Position numbers and translations under genes: made by a program
The notes under the pieces: generated by a model
Seen by the model: the letters and a program-made list of their open reading frames with translations, nothing else
Database searches by the model: none
Told to the model about the DNA's origin: nothing
Shown: piece by piece, positions 1 through 8,483 of the stretch
Position numbering within the stretch: the first letter of the stretch is position 1
Layout of the letters: each line of letters begins with the position of its first letter
Assembly (NCBI GenBank): GCA_024685135.1
Contig: JAIKWA010000092.1
Coordinates: 1 to 32,960, forward strand
Reading direction: 5' to 3'
DNA length: 32,960 nt
Origin: Saccharofermentans sp.
GTDB lineage: Bacteria; Bacillota; Clostridia; Saccharofermentanales; Saccharofermentanaceae

Positions 1-1121
1 TGTACGAACTTGCTCACATTGGAGTAATTCTTCTCCGTAAGGGTGTCGTTGAAATCCTTGAGCTTTTCTTTTTGCTGTCTTGAAAGGCCTGTAGGAACCT
101 CTATTACAAACTTACAGATGTGGTCACCCTTGAGGTTTGCGTTGTTCTTGCTCGGGATACCCTTGTTCTTAACGGTAAAGGTCTCACCGGGCTGTGTTCC
201 CTCTCTTAACTTGTATTCGACATTGCCGTAGATCGTAGGGATCTGGATAGTGTCTCCTAAAGCTGCCTGAGCATATGTGATCGGGACATCGCAGAAAGTG
301 TTCATGCCGTCTCTTGTAAACAGATCGTGCTTCTTGACCCTGAACTGGATATAGAGGTCACCGTAAGGACCGCCGTTTGTACCGGGCTCGCCTTCGCCTC
401 TTATAGGAAGCATATCGCCGGCATCTACACCTGCAGGGATCTTAACATGGAGCTTCTTGGTAACTGTTGTATTACCCTTACCGCGGCATGCCTGGCAGGG
501 ACTCTTGACTACAGTACCCTTACCCTGACATGTGGGACATGTTCTCGAATACATGGTCATGCCGAACAAAGCCTGTGTCTGCTCCTGGATCCTTCCCGCA
601 CCCTTACAGGTAGGGCAGGTCTCGGGAGTCGTGCCGGGCTGCGCACCTGAGCCGTTGCAGACACTGCACTTATCCTGCTTTGTGATCTGAATATCCTTCT
701 CACATCCGAATGCCGCTTCCATGAATTCGAGCGTCATGCCGTACTTGAGGTTAGCGCCCTGCGAAGGACCGTTCCTTCTTCTCCTCGAAGAAGACGCTCC
801 GCCTCCGAAGAACGAGTTGAAGATATCACCTAAGTCGATATCCTCGAAGCCTGCGCCGTAAGCACCGTTGAAGCCACCGCCTCCTCCGAAGCCGTTGCCG
901 TCTACTCCGGCCTTGCCGAACCTGTCGTACTTGGCTCTCTTATCCTTATCGGATAAGACGGAGTAAGCTTCGTTTACTTCCTTGAACTTAGCTTCAGCCT
1001 CAGCATCACCCGGATGGAGGTCCGGGTGGTACTGCTTAACTTTCTGTCTGAAGGCTTTCTTAAGATCGTCGTCCGAAGCTTCTTTGCCTACGCCTAATAT
1101 GTCGTAATAATCTGATGCCAT
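1..1121 (-). CDS. dnaJ: Chaperone protein DnaJ (Hsp40), 3' end cut by window edge
   Basis: Co-chaperone that delivers clients to DnaK and stimulates its ATPase through the J domain. About 373 codons are present; the last few residues lie beyond the left edge. The J domain is at the N-terminus (starts [15 protein letters not shown], with the HPD motif in YHPDLHPG). It is followed by a Gly/Phe-rich linker and the zinc-binding region with four CxxCxGxG repeats: [24 protein letters not shown] and CQACRGKG. The C-terminal substrate-binding domain follows. The ATG (1121-1119) overlaps the dnaK stop by one base (TGATG), so translation is probably coupled. It is the last visible gene of the hrcA-grpE-clpP-dnaK-dnaJ operon. 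Confidence 0.97.
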   Translation of the reverse strand, partial: MASDYYDILGVGKEASDDDLKKAFRQKVKQYHPDLHPGDAEAEAKFKEVNEAYSVLSDKDKRAKYDRFGKAGVDGNGFGGGGGFNGAYGAGFEDIDLGDIFNSFFGGGASSSRRRRNGPSQGANLKYGMTLEFMEAAFGCEKDIQITKQDKCSVCNGSGAQPGTTPETCPTCKGAGRIQEQTQALFGMTMYSRTCPTCQGKGTVVKSPCQACRGKGNTTVTKKLHVKIPAGVDAGDMLPIRGEGEPGTNGGPYGDLYIQFRVKKHDLFTRDGMNTFCDVPITYAQAALGDTIQIPTIYGNVEYKLREGTQPGETFTVKNKGIPSKNNANLKGDHICKFVIEVPTGLSRQQKEKLKDFNDTLTEKNYSNVSKFV

Positions 1122-2992
1122 CAGAAGTCTCCGCCTGCGTTCTTAAAGCCGTCGTTATTTGTTGTTCCGTCAGGATTCTCTGTGCCGTAGCCTGCGAAGT
1201 CCTCACCTGCTGCCTGCTGCTGAGCGCCGCCTGCTGCCTGCTGAGCCTGATCTCCGCCAGCCTGCTGGTAGAGCTTCTCGGAAACCTTGTAAAGAGCCTG
1301 GAGAACATCGTCTGTGCCCTTCTTCATTGCTTCCTGATCGTCCTTGGCGATAGCATCCTTGAGCTTTGCGATCTCGGCATTTACAGGCTCCTTGTCGCTG
1401 TCGGAGATCTTGTCTCCTGCGTCCTTAAGAGTCTTCTCTGCCTGATATACAGTGGATTCAGCCTGGTTCTTTGTCTCGATCTTCTCCTTAACGGCCTTAT
1501 CCTCAGCTGCGTGCATCTCAGCTTCCTTAACAGCCTTCTGGATATCCTCTTCGCTCATGTTGGAAGAAGACTGGATCGTGATCTTCTGCTCACGGCCTGT
1601 TCCCTTATCCTTAGCGGATACGTTAACGATACCGTTTGCGTCGATATCGAAGGTAACTTCGATCTGAGGTACGCCTCTGGGTGCAGGTGCGATACCGTCT
1701 AAGATGAAGTTGCCCAATGTCTTGTTCTGAGCAGCCATCTCACGCTCACCCTGGAGTACGTGGATATCAACCTGTGTCTGTCCGTCTGCTGCTGTTGAGA
1801 ATACCTGGCTCTTCTTTGCAGGGATGGATGTATTTCTCTCGATGATCTTTGTGCAAACACCACCCATTGTCTCGATACCGAGAGACAGAGGTGTAACGTC
1901 AACTAAGACGAGGCCGGCAGTGGAATCGCCTGAGAGGACCGCACCCTGGATAGCTGCGCCGATAGCAACGCACTCGTCAGGGTTGATGCCCTTGAAGGGA
2001 TCCTTACCGAAGTAGTTCTTAACTGCATCCTGAACTGCAGGGATTCTTGTGGAACCGCCTACGAGGATTACCTTATCGATATCAGACGCGGATACGCCTG
2101 CATCGCTCATGGCTCTCTTAACGGGATCCATTGTGTTCTTTACGAGGTCAGCTGTGAGCTCGTCGAACTTGGCACGTGTAAGAGTTACATCCATGTGCTT
2201 AGGGCCTGTTGCATCAGCCGTGATGTAAGGGAGGTTGATGTTTGAAGTTGTAACGCCGGAGAGCTCGATCTTTGCCTTCTCAGCTGCTTCTCTCAATCTC
2301 TGCATAGCCATACGGTCGTTTCTGAGGTCTACTCCGTCTGACTGCTTGAATGTCTCTACGAGGTAGTCAACGATCTTGTTATCGAAGTCGTCACCACCGA
2401 GTCTGTTGTTACCTGCTGTAGCAACAACCTCGAATACGCCGTCACCGATATCGATGATGGAGACATCGAATGTACCGCCGCCTAAGTCGAATACGAGGAT
2501 CTTCTGATCGCCGTCCTTATCGAGACCATAAGCAAGGGATGCTGCTGTAGGCTCGTTGATGATCCTCTTAACGTCTAAGCCTGCGATACGGCCTGCGTCC
2601 TTTGTAGCCTGACGCTGTGAGTCTGTAAAGTAAGCAGGAACAGTGATTACCGCTTCTGTTACAGGCTGGCCTAAGTATGCCTCAGCATCGCTCTTGAGCT
2701 TTGCGAGGATCATTGCTGATATCTCCTGAGGTGTGTATGACTTATCGTCAATGGATACCTTGTAGTTGGAACCCATCTCACGCTTGATGGACTGGATAGT
2801 ACGGTCAGGGTTTGTAACTGCCTGTCTCTTTGCTACCTGACCTACAAGACGCTCACCGTCTTTTGTAAAGCCTACTACTGAAGGTGTTGTTCTGTTACCC
2901 TCGGGATTCGGGATGACTACTGTCTCCGAACCTTCCATTACTGCTACACACGAATTTGTTGTACCTAAATCGATACCGATTATCTTGGACAT
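1121..2992 (-). CDS. dnaK: Chaperone protein DnaK (Hsp70)
   Basis: ATP-dependent Hsp70 chaperone, 623 aa, partner of DnaJ and GrpE. The nucleotide-binding domain starts with [18 protein letters not shown] and contains the phosphate-binding motif [13 protein letters not shown]. The substrate-binding domain follows, then a helical lid. It lacks the extra N-terminal-domain segment typical of Gram-negative DnaKs, as expected for Firmicutes. The C-terminus is a Gly/Gln/Ala-rich tail ending in NAGGDF rather than the more usual acidic EVDD/EVKD-type end. A Shine-Dalgarno GGAGGA lies a few bases before the ATG, in the 29-bp gap after clpP. Transcription should come from the CIRCE-controlled promoter ahead of hrcA. 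Confidence 0.98.
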   Translation of the reverse strand: MSKIIGIDLGTTNSCVAVMEGSETVVIPNPEGNRTTPSVVGFTKDGERLVGQVAKRQAVTNPDRTIQSIKREMGSNYKVSIDDKSYTPQEISAMILAKLKSDAEAYLGQPVTEAVITVPAYFTDSQRQATKDAGRIAGLDVKRIINEPTAASLAYGLDKDGDQKILVFDLGGGTFDVSIIDIGDGVFEVVATAGNNRLGGDDFDNKIVDYLVETFKQSDGVDLRNDRMAMQRLREAAEKAKIELSGVTTSNINLPYITADATGPKHMDVTLTRAKFDELTADLVKNTMDPVKRAMSDAGVSASDIDKVILVGGSTRIPAVQDAVKNYFGKDPFKGINPDECVAIGAAIQGAVLSGDSTAGLVLVDVTPLSLGIETMGGVCTKIIERNTSIPAKKSQVFSTAADGQTQVDIHVLQGEREMAAQNKTLGNFILDGIAPAPRGVPQIEVTFDIDANGIVNVSAKDKGTGREQKITIQSSSNMSEEDIQKAVKEAEMHAAEDKAVKEKIETKNQAESTVYQAEKTLKDAGDKISDSDKEPVNAEIAKLKDAIAKDDQEAMKKGTDDVLQALYKVSEKLYQQAGGDQAQQAAGGAQQQAAGEDFAGYGTENPDGTTNNDGFKNAGGDF

Positions 2993-3021
2993 TTTTTGTT
3001 CCTCCGTTACTTCCTTGCTGT

Positions 3022-3621
3022 TTATTTCTTGCTGTCTAAGATCTTGTCTACGATGCCGTAGTCAAGTGCTTCCTGAGCTGTCATCCAATGGTCTCTGTCT
3101 GTGTCCTTCATAAGTGTCTCAAGGTCCTTGCCGCAGTTGTCAGCTAAGATCTGATTCAAGCGGACTCTTGTATCCTTGATGTGGTCTGCTGCGATGAGGA
3201 TCTCTGTTGCCTGACCCTGAGCGCCACCCAAAGGCTGGTGGATCATTACCTCTGCGTTAGGCAGGATGCAACGCTTGCCCTTTGTACCTGCAGAGAGGAG
3301 TACGCTTCCCATTGAAGCTGCCATACCCATACAGATCGTCTGTACGTCAGGCTTGATGAGCTTCATCGTATCGTAGATCATAAGACCGTCTGATACGGAT
3401 CCTCCGGGGCTGTTGATGTAGAACTGGATATCCTTATCCGGATCTTCTGCTTCGAGGAAGAGAAGCTGCGCTGTGATAAGGCTTGCAGTTACTGAATTAA
3501 CTTCTTCTGACAGTATTACGATCCTCTCCTTGAGGAGGCGTGAATAGATGTCGTATGCACGCTCACCGCGGTTTGTCGTCTCGATTACTGTGGGTACCAA
3601 ACTTGATCTTAAGTTATCCAT
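3022..3621 (-). CDS. clpP: ATP-dependent Clp protease proteolytic subunit ClpP
   Basis: Serine protease subunit of 199 aa, the usual length. By family knowledge it forms a tetradecameric barrel fed by Clp ATPases. The catalytic triad is visible: Ser103 in GMAASMGSV, His128 in MIHQPLGG and Asp177 in DTDRDHW, with spacings (25 and 49 residues) matching known ClpPs. The substrate-channel motif SPGGSV is present. A good Shine-Dalgarno (AAGGAGA) precedes the ATG. The placement is unusual: it sits between grpE and dnaK with about 29 bp on each side, no own promoter is obvious, and neither clpX nor tig is next to it. It is therefore probably heat-induced through HrcA/CIRCE. Other ClpP copies elsewhere in the genome cannot be excluded. 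Confidence 0.97.
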   Translation of the reverse strand: MDNLRSSLVPTVIETTNRGERAYDIYSRLLKERIVILSEEVNSVTASLITAQLLFLEAEDPDKDIQFYINSPGGSVSDGLMIYDTMKLIKPDVQTICMGMAASMGSVLLSAGTKGKRCILPNAEVMIHQPLGGAQGQATEILIAADHIKDTRVRLNQILADNCGKDLETLMKDTDRDHWMTAQEALDYGIVDKILDSKK

Positions 3622-3650
3622 AGTTTTTATCTCCTTATAAAATTTATTAC

Positions 3651-4274
3651 TTAGTTAGCGACCTGCACTACTGCATGTCTGATCACTCTGTCCTTGTACT
3701 GATATCCCTTCTGGAATACCTGTGCAACTTCGTTCTCTCCAAGGTCACCGTCCTCGATGTGCATTACTGCCTCGTGGAAGTTCGGATCGAACTTTGTGCC
3801 TCTTTCAACAGGGATCTCTTCCACGCCGATCTTTGCGAGGATCTCGTAAGACTGCTTGCCTACGAGCTCTATCCCCTGGACTATCTTATCCACGCTGTCC
3901 TTGTCTGCGCCGTTTGCGGAAGCTATGGCTCTGTCGATGTTATCGATAACGCCTAAGAACTCTCCCGTTACCTTTGCGACCGCATCGGAGTAAAGGTTAT
4001 CCTTCTCTTTTGCAGTACGCTTACGATAGTTATCGTATTCCGCGTAAAGGTACATATAGCGTGTCTTTGTCTCTTCAAGTTCCCTGGCAACGGGATCTTC
4101 CTGATCTTCCTTTGCCTCTTCTTCTGCAGTTTCTTCGGGCCCGGCCTCAGCTTCACCTTCTGCCTGCTTTGCATCTGCTGCCGCAGCATCTTCTGCGGCT
4201 TCCTGTGCAGCGTCTGTCTTAACGGGCTCGTCATCCTGCCCGAAGATTATCTCTTCGCCGCTTGTTTCTGCCAT
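3651..4274 (-). CDS. grpE: Nucleotide exchange factor GrpE
   Basis: Co-chaperone of 207 aa that releases ADP from DnaK. The first 65 or so residues are a low-complexity acidic region rich in Glu and Ala. A coiled-coil stretch ([20 protein letters not shown]) and the GrpE head follow, including [15 protein letters not shown] and the C-terminal [12 protein letters not shown], which match the family signature. It lies 16 bp after hrcA with a strong Shine-Dalgarno (GGGAGGT) before its ATG. Position and family leave little doubt. Confidence 0.97.
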   Translation of the reverse strand: MAETSGEEIIFGQDDEPVKTDAAQEAAEDAAAADAKQAEGEAEAGPEETAEEEAKEDQEDPVARELEETKTRYMYLYAEYDNYRKRTAKEKDNLYSDAVAKVTGEFLGVIDNIDRAIASANGADKDSVDKIVQGIELVGKQSYEILAKIGVEEIPVERGTKFDPNFHEAVMHIEDGDLGENEVAQVFQKGYQYKDRVIRHAVVQVAN

Positions 4275-4290
4275 TATCTATTACCTCCCT

Positions 4291-5337
4291 TTAATTTAGC
4301 TTCTTTATATTCTCGTTAAGAGTTGTGGTAACAAAGTCGATCTGCGATATGACCTTGGAATATTCCATTCTCTTGGGTCCTATTATGCCGATATTGCCGG
4401 ATATGGAATCGGTGAGATTGTAGGTCGCGGTGATGAAGGAGCAATCCTCAAGACCGTTCAAGGTGATCTCCTGTCCTATCCTTATCATGTAAGAACCGTC
4501 ATTGGGAGTATCGTCTCCTGCGATCTCATTTACATATCCTGCGACCATGCTCGAATCGGATAAGGTTCCGAGGAGCTCTCTTGCTCTTCCCATGGTCGAA
4601 AAGTCGGGGAGCTCCAGCATCCTGTGCTCACCTTCAAGGTAGATATTGAGCTCGTCAGCCTGCTTGATCGCTGAATATGCTTCGTATATTACCTGCTTGA
4701 GCAAGGGCTGGGGGATCTCGATGTTATCTACCGAGGATTCCACCGTTATGAGAGTTATCTCATCCAGGGGCTTACCTGTAAGATGCTTCTCTATCGAGCT
4801 CGAGATCTTGATGATCTGCTCATCCGTCACATAGCTCGGGATCCTTACGATCTTATCCTTGACTACGCCTGCGGATAAGACCATGAGCACTAACGCTTTG
4901 CCGGGCTCGATCATGAGGATCTTGAGCTGAGTGAGGAAGCTCTTGCGGAGCCTCGGGCTCATAGACAGGGATACGAATCCAGTAGTCTCTGACAAAGTCT
5001 GTGTTGCATTCTTGATAAGGTCTGTCACTTCATCGATACTCGTATCGATCCTTGACTTGATCTCCTCCTGCTCCTCATCGGTAAGGCGCTCGACTGTCAT
5101 AAGAGAGTCTACATATTCTCTGTAACCGCGGTCAGAAGGGATCCTGCCTGCCGAAGTATGGGGCTTCTCGATATAACCGAGCTTCTCGAGCTCTGCCATA
5201 TCGTTCCTCAATGTAGCTGAGCTGACATTGAAGTTATGACGCTCGATAAGAGCCTTGGAACCAACCGGGTCGTTGGTGGATACATAGTCATCTACTATAG
5301 CGTGAAGAACCTGCTTCTTACGTTCATCAAGCGGCAT
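4291..5337 (-). CDS. hrcA: Heat-inducible transcription repressor HrcA
   Basis: Repressor of class I heat-shock genes, 348 aa. By family knowledge it binds the CIRCE operator and its folding depends on GroEL. The N-terminal winged-helix region (about residues 1-75) includes SSATLRNDMAELEKLGYIEK and HTSAGRIPSDRGYR, both highly typical. The GAF-like/dimerisation part follows. The ATG at 5337 is preceded by AGGGGA in the short leader. The CIRCE operator lies only about 24 bp upstream, so HrcA should repress its own operon. It is the first gene of hrcA-grpE-clpP-dnaK-dnaJ. Confidence 0.98.
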   Translation of the reverse strand: MPLDERKKQVLHAIVDDYVSTNDPVGSKALIERHNFNVSSATLRNDMAELEKLGYIEKPHTSAGRIPSDRGYREYVDSLMTVERLTDEEQEEIKSRIDTSIDEVTDLIKNATQTLSETTGFVSLSMSPRLRKSFLTQLKILMIEPGKALVLMVLSAGVVKDKIVRIPSYVTDEQIIKISSSIEKHLTGKPLDEITLITVESSVDNIEIPQPLLKQVIYEAYSAIKQADELNIYLEGEHRMLELPDFSTMGRARELLGTLSDSSMVAGYVNEIAGDDTPNDGSYMIRIGQEITLNGLEDCSFITATYNLTDSISGNIGIIGPKRMEYSKVISQIDFVTTTLNENIKKLN

Positions 5338-5360
5338 ATCTTAAGTCCCCTTTCGTCAGA

Positions 5361-5387
5361 TTAGCACTCGAACTCTTGGAGTGCTAA
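5361..5387 (-). promoter_or_regulatory. CIRCE operator (HrcA binding site)
   Basis: A perfect inverted repeat TTAGCACTC-N9-GAGTGCTAA, identical to the CIRCE consensus. It sits between the hrcA promoter and start codon, right where transcription should begin. It controls the whole hrcA-dnaJ operon, including clpP. Confidence 0.98.
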
Positions 5388-5391
5388 ATGA

Positions 5392-5420
5392 ATACTACTC
5401 GTTTTATCGATAAAAGTCAA
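5392..5420 (-). promoter_or_regulatory. Sigma-A-type promoter of the hrcA operon
   Basis: On the minus strand, a -35 box TTGACT (5420-5415) and a -10 box TAGTAT (5397-5392) are separated by 17 bp. Initiation about 7 bp downstream would fall at the edge of CIRCE, the classic layout for HrcA repression. The promoter is inferred from sequence only. Confidence 0.8.
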
Positions 5421-5489
5421 CAAAAGTCAAAACTAAATTTGCGGTAAAGCTCAGGCAACTTATCCGGGCGGGTCCCCTATCCCCCGGGG

Positions 5490-5519
5490 ATGACCTGATT
5501 CGTATAAGTGTGTTATATT
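5490..5519 (+). promoter_or_regulatory. Candidate promoter of the plus-strand membrane protein gene
   Basis: A weak -35 match ATGACC (5490-5495) and -10 TATATT (5514-5519) are 18 bp apart, about 32 bp before the TTG start at 5552. It is divergent from the hrcA promoter. The -35 box fits only 4 of 6 consensus bases. Confidence 0.45.
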
Positions 5520-5551
5520 TATGTCAAATAAGGGACAAGGAGTAAACACTT

Positions 5552-6724
5552 TTGCTGAATTTTTCACCGATAGCGATCCTGGGAGAAGGTCTGTCATACT
5601 ATGCAGGAGCTTTCTCCACCGCGGTAACCACATCCGTTAACCCGACGGCGACCCTCGCGGTCCTGTCCATATTGGGCTCAATAGAGAAGGCATCCTACTA
5701 CTCGCCTGACAGTGAATTCTTCATGGCGATAGCAAACTTCTTAAATGATGTACCTGTAATCAGGGAGGCCTCTAATCTTCCGATAGCAAACCCCTACGCT
5801 GCAGTATTCCTCACCCTGATCGCAGCTGCCATGATAGTCCTGCACTCCATATCCGAGTGCAAGCTCGTCAGCAACTATTCGATAGATAAGATAGATAAAG
5901 TAATAGGCTGGCTGTCAACGGTCATGGTATCCCTGATGCCGCTCCTGACAAGCGATAATTTCGATATCAAAAAGGGCGGCAAATTCCTCGTCAAAGGCGA
6001 GACGATACTGCCCGGGTATTTCTGGGTCCTTGCGATACTTACGATAGTGATCTCGAGTATTGTCTATTCGTGCGTATACGACTGCGTCGATAACTTCGGC
6101 TTTATCCTGGCAGCGATCCCCGCCAAAGGACTTAATGTCATAGAACAGATCATAAAGGCTATCTGCCACGCAGGCCTTATCCTCCTTCAGATCTTCGCGC
6201 CTTACGTAAGCTTCGGCATAAGCATCGCGATAGCGATAGCAGGTGTCCTGCTCGTAAGAGTCCTTGCGAGAGTGTCCTTCTACTATAAGGAGATCTATGT
6301 AAACCCCGTAGCTCACTTCATCTTCAAGCATAACAAGGAGATCTCTCTCGTACACAAGAAGCTCCCTAAGAAGATAAGGAAGCTCTATCCCGATATCTAT
6401 CTCGCTCTTCCCGTATTCGTCTTCTACGGCGTTCGCAAGATCAAGAAGAGAGGATATGTCTGGCTCGTAGTCCAGAAGACCGAGCACCGGATCATCTACA
6501 AGAGGTGGTTCAAATATGTCAATATGAGTCTTGAAGAGCTCCTGCAAAAGCATAAGCCTGCCAAGGTCGAGCAGCTCAAACGCTTTATAAAGGTAACCTC
6601 TGAAGATAAGATGCTGCAGCTTGTAATAAGCAACAGTTATAAGAATCAGATAGAGATGCTCGAGACGCTTTTTACAGGAAGTCCTCGATCACAGGATTTG
6701 CCAGATCAAGACCTTGAAGAGTAA
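5552..6724 (+). CDS. Polytopic membrane protein of unknown function (possibly DUF4126-like)
   Basis: A 390-aa protein I cannot name with certainty. The start is TTG, chosen because AAGGAG (5537-5542) lies 9 bp upstream and no in-frame ATG fits better. Hydrophobic segments occur at about residues 82-101, 118-135, 155-190 (probably two) and 205-250 (probably two). There is also an amphipathic N-terminal stretch. The last 130 residues are soluble, basic and probably cytoplasmic. The pattern of a hydrophobic helix, then an acidic/Lys segment (IDKIDKVIGW), then a helix is loosely reminiscent of DUF4126 membrane proteins; this is a guess. It is the only plus-strand gene in the window. It lies between the divergent hrcA operon and convergent hemW, overlapping the hemW 3' end by 53 bp. 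Confidence 0.8.
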   Translation: MLNFSPIAILGEGLSYYAGAFSTAVTTSVNPTATLAVLSILGSIEKASYYSPDSEFFMAIANFLNDVPVIREASNLPIANPYAAVFLTLIAAAMIVLHSISECKLVSNYSIDKIDKVIGWLSTVMVSLMPLLTSDNFDIKKGGKFLVKGETILPGYFWVLAILTIVISSIVYSCVYDCVDNFGFILAAIPAKGLNVIEQIIKAICHAGLILLQIFAPYVSFGISIAIAIAGVLLVRVLARVSFYYKEIYVNPVAHFIFKHNKEISLVHKKLPKKIRKLYPDIYLALPVFVFYGVRKIKKRGYVWLVVQKTEHRIIYKRWFKYVNMSLEELLQKHKPAKVEQLKRFIKVTSEDKMLQLVISNSYKNQIEMLETLFTGSPRSQDLPDQDLEE

Positions 6725-7802
6725 GCTTTATAAAGCCTTCGGATTCTTCCAGATATCCGAGGGCTTTATTCTTGGATATGGCATCTTCAAATACTTCATG
6801 GATATCTTTGCCGAAGCGCTCTTTGAACTTCAGTATGTCCATCCCCTTCCTGGTCCTTAAGGCGAGGAAAGGATATTCTCTCATCTTATCTTCAAGGCTC
6901 ATCTTCTCTTCTATATAGCAGTTAGCCTTGAAGTCTCTTATGTAATCCTCGATATCGTCCTTATGTCCGTATCTTACGGAGCCAAGGAAGCCGTGAGAGC
7001 CCGCTCCTATGCCGTAGTACTCACACCCGTCCCAGTAGCAGGCATTGTGCCTGCTCTCAAATCCGGGGATCGCGCTATTGGATATCTCATACGGGATAAA
7101 TCCCAGCTCTTCAAGAGTGAGAAGTGTCTTATGGTACATCTCTCTTTCAAGTTCAGGAGGCACCAGTTCTTCTAAAGTGTCCTTATAAAGCCCGTAGAAC
7201 CTGGTGCCTTCTTCTATCATGAGAGAATATGTGCTTACGTGCGTAACGCCAAGAGATACAAGTGTCCTGATATCTTTTACGAGCCCTTCAAGGCTTTGGC
7301 CGGGAACGCCTGTTATAAGATCTGCCGAGATATTGGTAAAGCCCGCCTTCTTCAAGTTCTCTATAGCCTTAACCGCCATACCGGAATCGTGCCGTCTGCC
7401 CAGGGTCTTAAGCACCTCATCTGACAGGGACTGAACGCCTACCGATGCCCTGTTAAAGCCGCATTCAAGGTAATATGCCGCCTTATCCTCATCGATGGAT
7501 GAGGGGTTTACCTCGATGGTCTTTTCGCAATCGCTAATCGAAAATGCTTCAGTTATCGACCGGAGGAGCTTTGCGATCAGCTCCTTGCCGGGATAAGAGG
7601 GCGTGCCGCCTCCGAAGTAGATTGTATCGGGATGATCGTCTTCAGCCGCATGCATATTCTCTGCAAGATACTCCGTTTCCTTAATGCAGGTCTCGTAGTA
7701 GCGCTTCATGAGATCTTCTGTTGCACAGGGCACGGAATAGAAGTCGCAATAAGGGCACTTGCTTATGCAGAACGGGTTATGGACATAGATATGCCTGCCC
7801 AT
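6672..7802 (-). CDS. hemW: Radical SAM heme chaperone HemW-like protein
   Basis: Radical SAM protein of 376 aa, formerly annotated as oxygen-independent coproporphyrinogen III oxidase-like. By family knowledge HemW binds heme and inserts it into target proteins. The cluster-binding motif is C12-x3-C16-x2-C19 in CISKCPYCDF, followed by YFGGGTPS. The HemW-type motif RHNACYW is present, arguing for HemW over HemN. I chose the ATG at 7802 rather than an upstream in-frame start at 7931, because the protein then begins MGRHIYVHNPFC as in the family and AGGAAGAG lies about 9 bp upstream. The start overlaps the stop of the TOPRIM gene by one base (TGATG). The 3' end overlaps the convergent membrane protein gene by 53 bp. 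Confidence 0.92.
   Translation of the reverse strand: MGRHIYVHNPFCISKCPYCDFYSVPCATEDLMKRYYETCIKETEYLAENMHAAEDDHPDTIYFGGGTPSYPGKELIAKLLRSITEAFSISDCEKTIEVNPSSIDEDKAAYYLECGFNRASVGVQSLSDEVLKTLGRRHDSGMAVKAIENLKKAGFTNISADLITGVPGQSLEGLVKDIRTLVSLGVTHVSTYSLMIEEGTRFYGLYKDTLEELVPPELEREMYHKTLLTLEELGFIPYEISNSAIPGFESRHNACYWDGCEYYGIGAGSHGFLGSVRYGHKDDIEDYIRDFKANCYIEEKMSLEDKMREYPFLALRTRKGMDILKFKERFGKDIHEVFEDAISKNKALGYLEESEGFIKLTLQGLDLANPVIEDFL
6730..6770 (+). terminator. Probable intrinsic terminator of the plus-strand gene, inside hemW
   Basis: A long hairpin starts 5 bases after the stop codon of the membrane protein gene. The left arm 6730-6744 pairs with the right arm 6755-6769 (15 pairs, one a T-G wobble) around a 10-base loop. 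A short T-rich stretch (TTATTCTTG) trails it. The hairpin lies wholly inside the hemW coding region on the other strand. The weak T-tract makes termination likely but not certain. Confidence 0.6.
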
Positions 7803-8482
7803 CAGAAGGATCTCTTCCTGTAGATGGGGACAGGATTCTTGAGCGCCGTCTCGAGCGCGTATTTGAAGGTCGTAAAGCTCGGGGATACATTCCTTGCAGG
7901 ATTCATGTAGCAAGAGACCTTCTCGGCCCACAAAGCCTTATAGTGGCCTATAGCGGGGTATCCGATATCTATTACCCTGTCCGCATCAGGAGAGACCGCC
8001 CTGCAGAGCACCTCCCAGGTACCGCAGATACTGTCTTGCTCGTACGAATCGAGGACCGATATATCAGCATCGGGATAAGCCTCTAAGATCGCCTTGCGGT
8101 CACCCAAGAGCCAGGCCTCTACTTCTTCCGTGCAAAGGCCTACTACGCTCCTTATATCGGGTGCGTACCGGCTCGCACATTCGTAGATGCTGTTTCTTAA
8201 TGCCGCAGGGTCGTTGTTATCGGAATCCATCACTATTACGAGGATAACGGGCGTGCCCCTGTAGACCGCATTATATGCGCGAAGCTTCGCAGGCAGGAGG
8301 TCAAGAAGCGAGCTTGCAAACTTTGCAGGCTTTGCGTTCATGTCCTTCGGGAAGCTGCCGCAGCCTCTGTGTGGTCTGACATTGATGTCAGGATTTGCGC
8401 CCTGGGCTTTGCATATCTTCTCGGTAGCACGCCTTACTACGACGGCTCCGGATTTATCTTCACATAATATCTCAATGATCAT
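7802..8482 (-). CDS. TOPRIM-like (DUF4276-like) protein paired with an ATPase
   Basis: A 226-aa soluble protein resembling the DUF4276/TOPRIM group, which often sits next to AAA ATPases. Visible TOPRIM-type acidic motifs are Glu8 in EILCEDKSG, Asp86 and Asp88 in VIVMDSDNND, and the EEVEAWLLGD segment (about 119-128), which is typical of the group. These residues would bind divalent metal in a nuclease-like site. I start it at the ATG at 8482, one base after the ATPase stop, because MIIEILCE fits the family's beginning. An in-frame ATG at 8518 would overlap the ATPase gene. Its stop overlaps the hemW start. The nuclease role is inferred, not shown. Confidence 0.72.
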   Translation of the reverse strand: MIIEILCEDKSGAVVVRRATEKICKAQGANPDINVRPHRGCGSFPKDMNAKPAKFASSLLDLLPAKLRAYNAVYRGTPVILVIVMDSDNNDPAALRNSIYECASRYAPDIRSVVGLCTEEVEAWLLGDRKAILEAYPDADISVLDSYEQDSICGTWEVLCRAVSPDADRVIDIGYPAIGHYKALWAEKVSCYMNPARNVSPSFTTFKYALETALKNPVPIYRKRSF

Positions 8483-8483
8483 G

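Noticed and set aside
1115..1702. 195-codon plus-strand open frame
   Set aside because: It lies fully antisense to the clear dnaK gene, and its Leu/Cys-rich product reflects dnaK codon use.
5480..5490. GC-rich palindrome TCCCCCGGGGA upstream of the plus-strand gene
   Set aside because: It is short, and no T-tract follows. It might affect the nearby promoter, but it is not enough to call a terminator or operator.
5915..6553. 212-codon minus-strand open frame inside the membrane protein gene
   Set aside because: The product is an acidic, Tyr/Asp-rich shadow without motifs. The plus-strand frame has a good ribosome site and membrane helices.
7803..7931. 43-residue N-terminal extension of hemW
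   Set aside because: It overlaps the TOPRIM gene, does not resemble the family, and the ATG at 7802 has a well-placed ribosome site.
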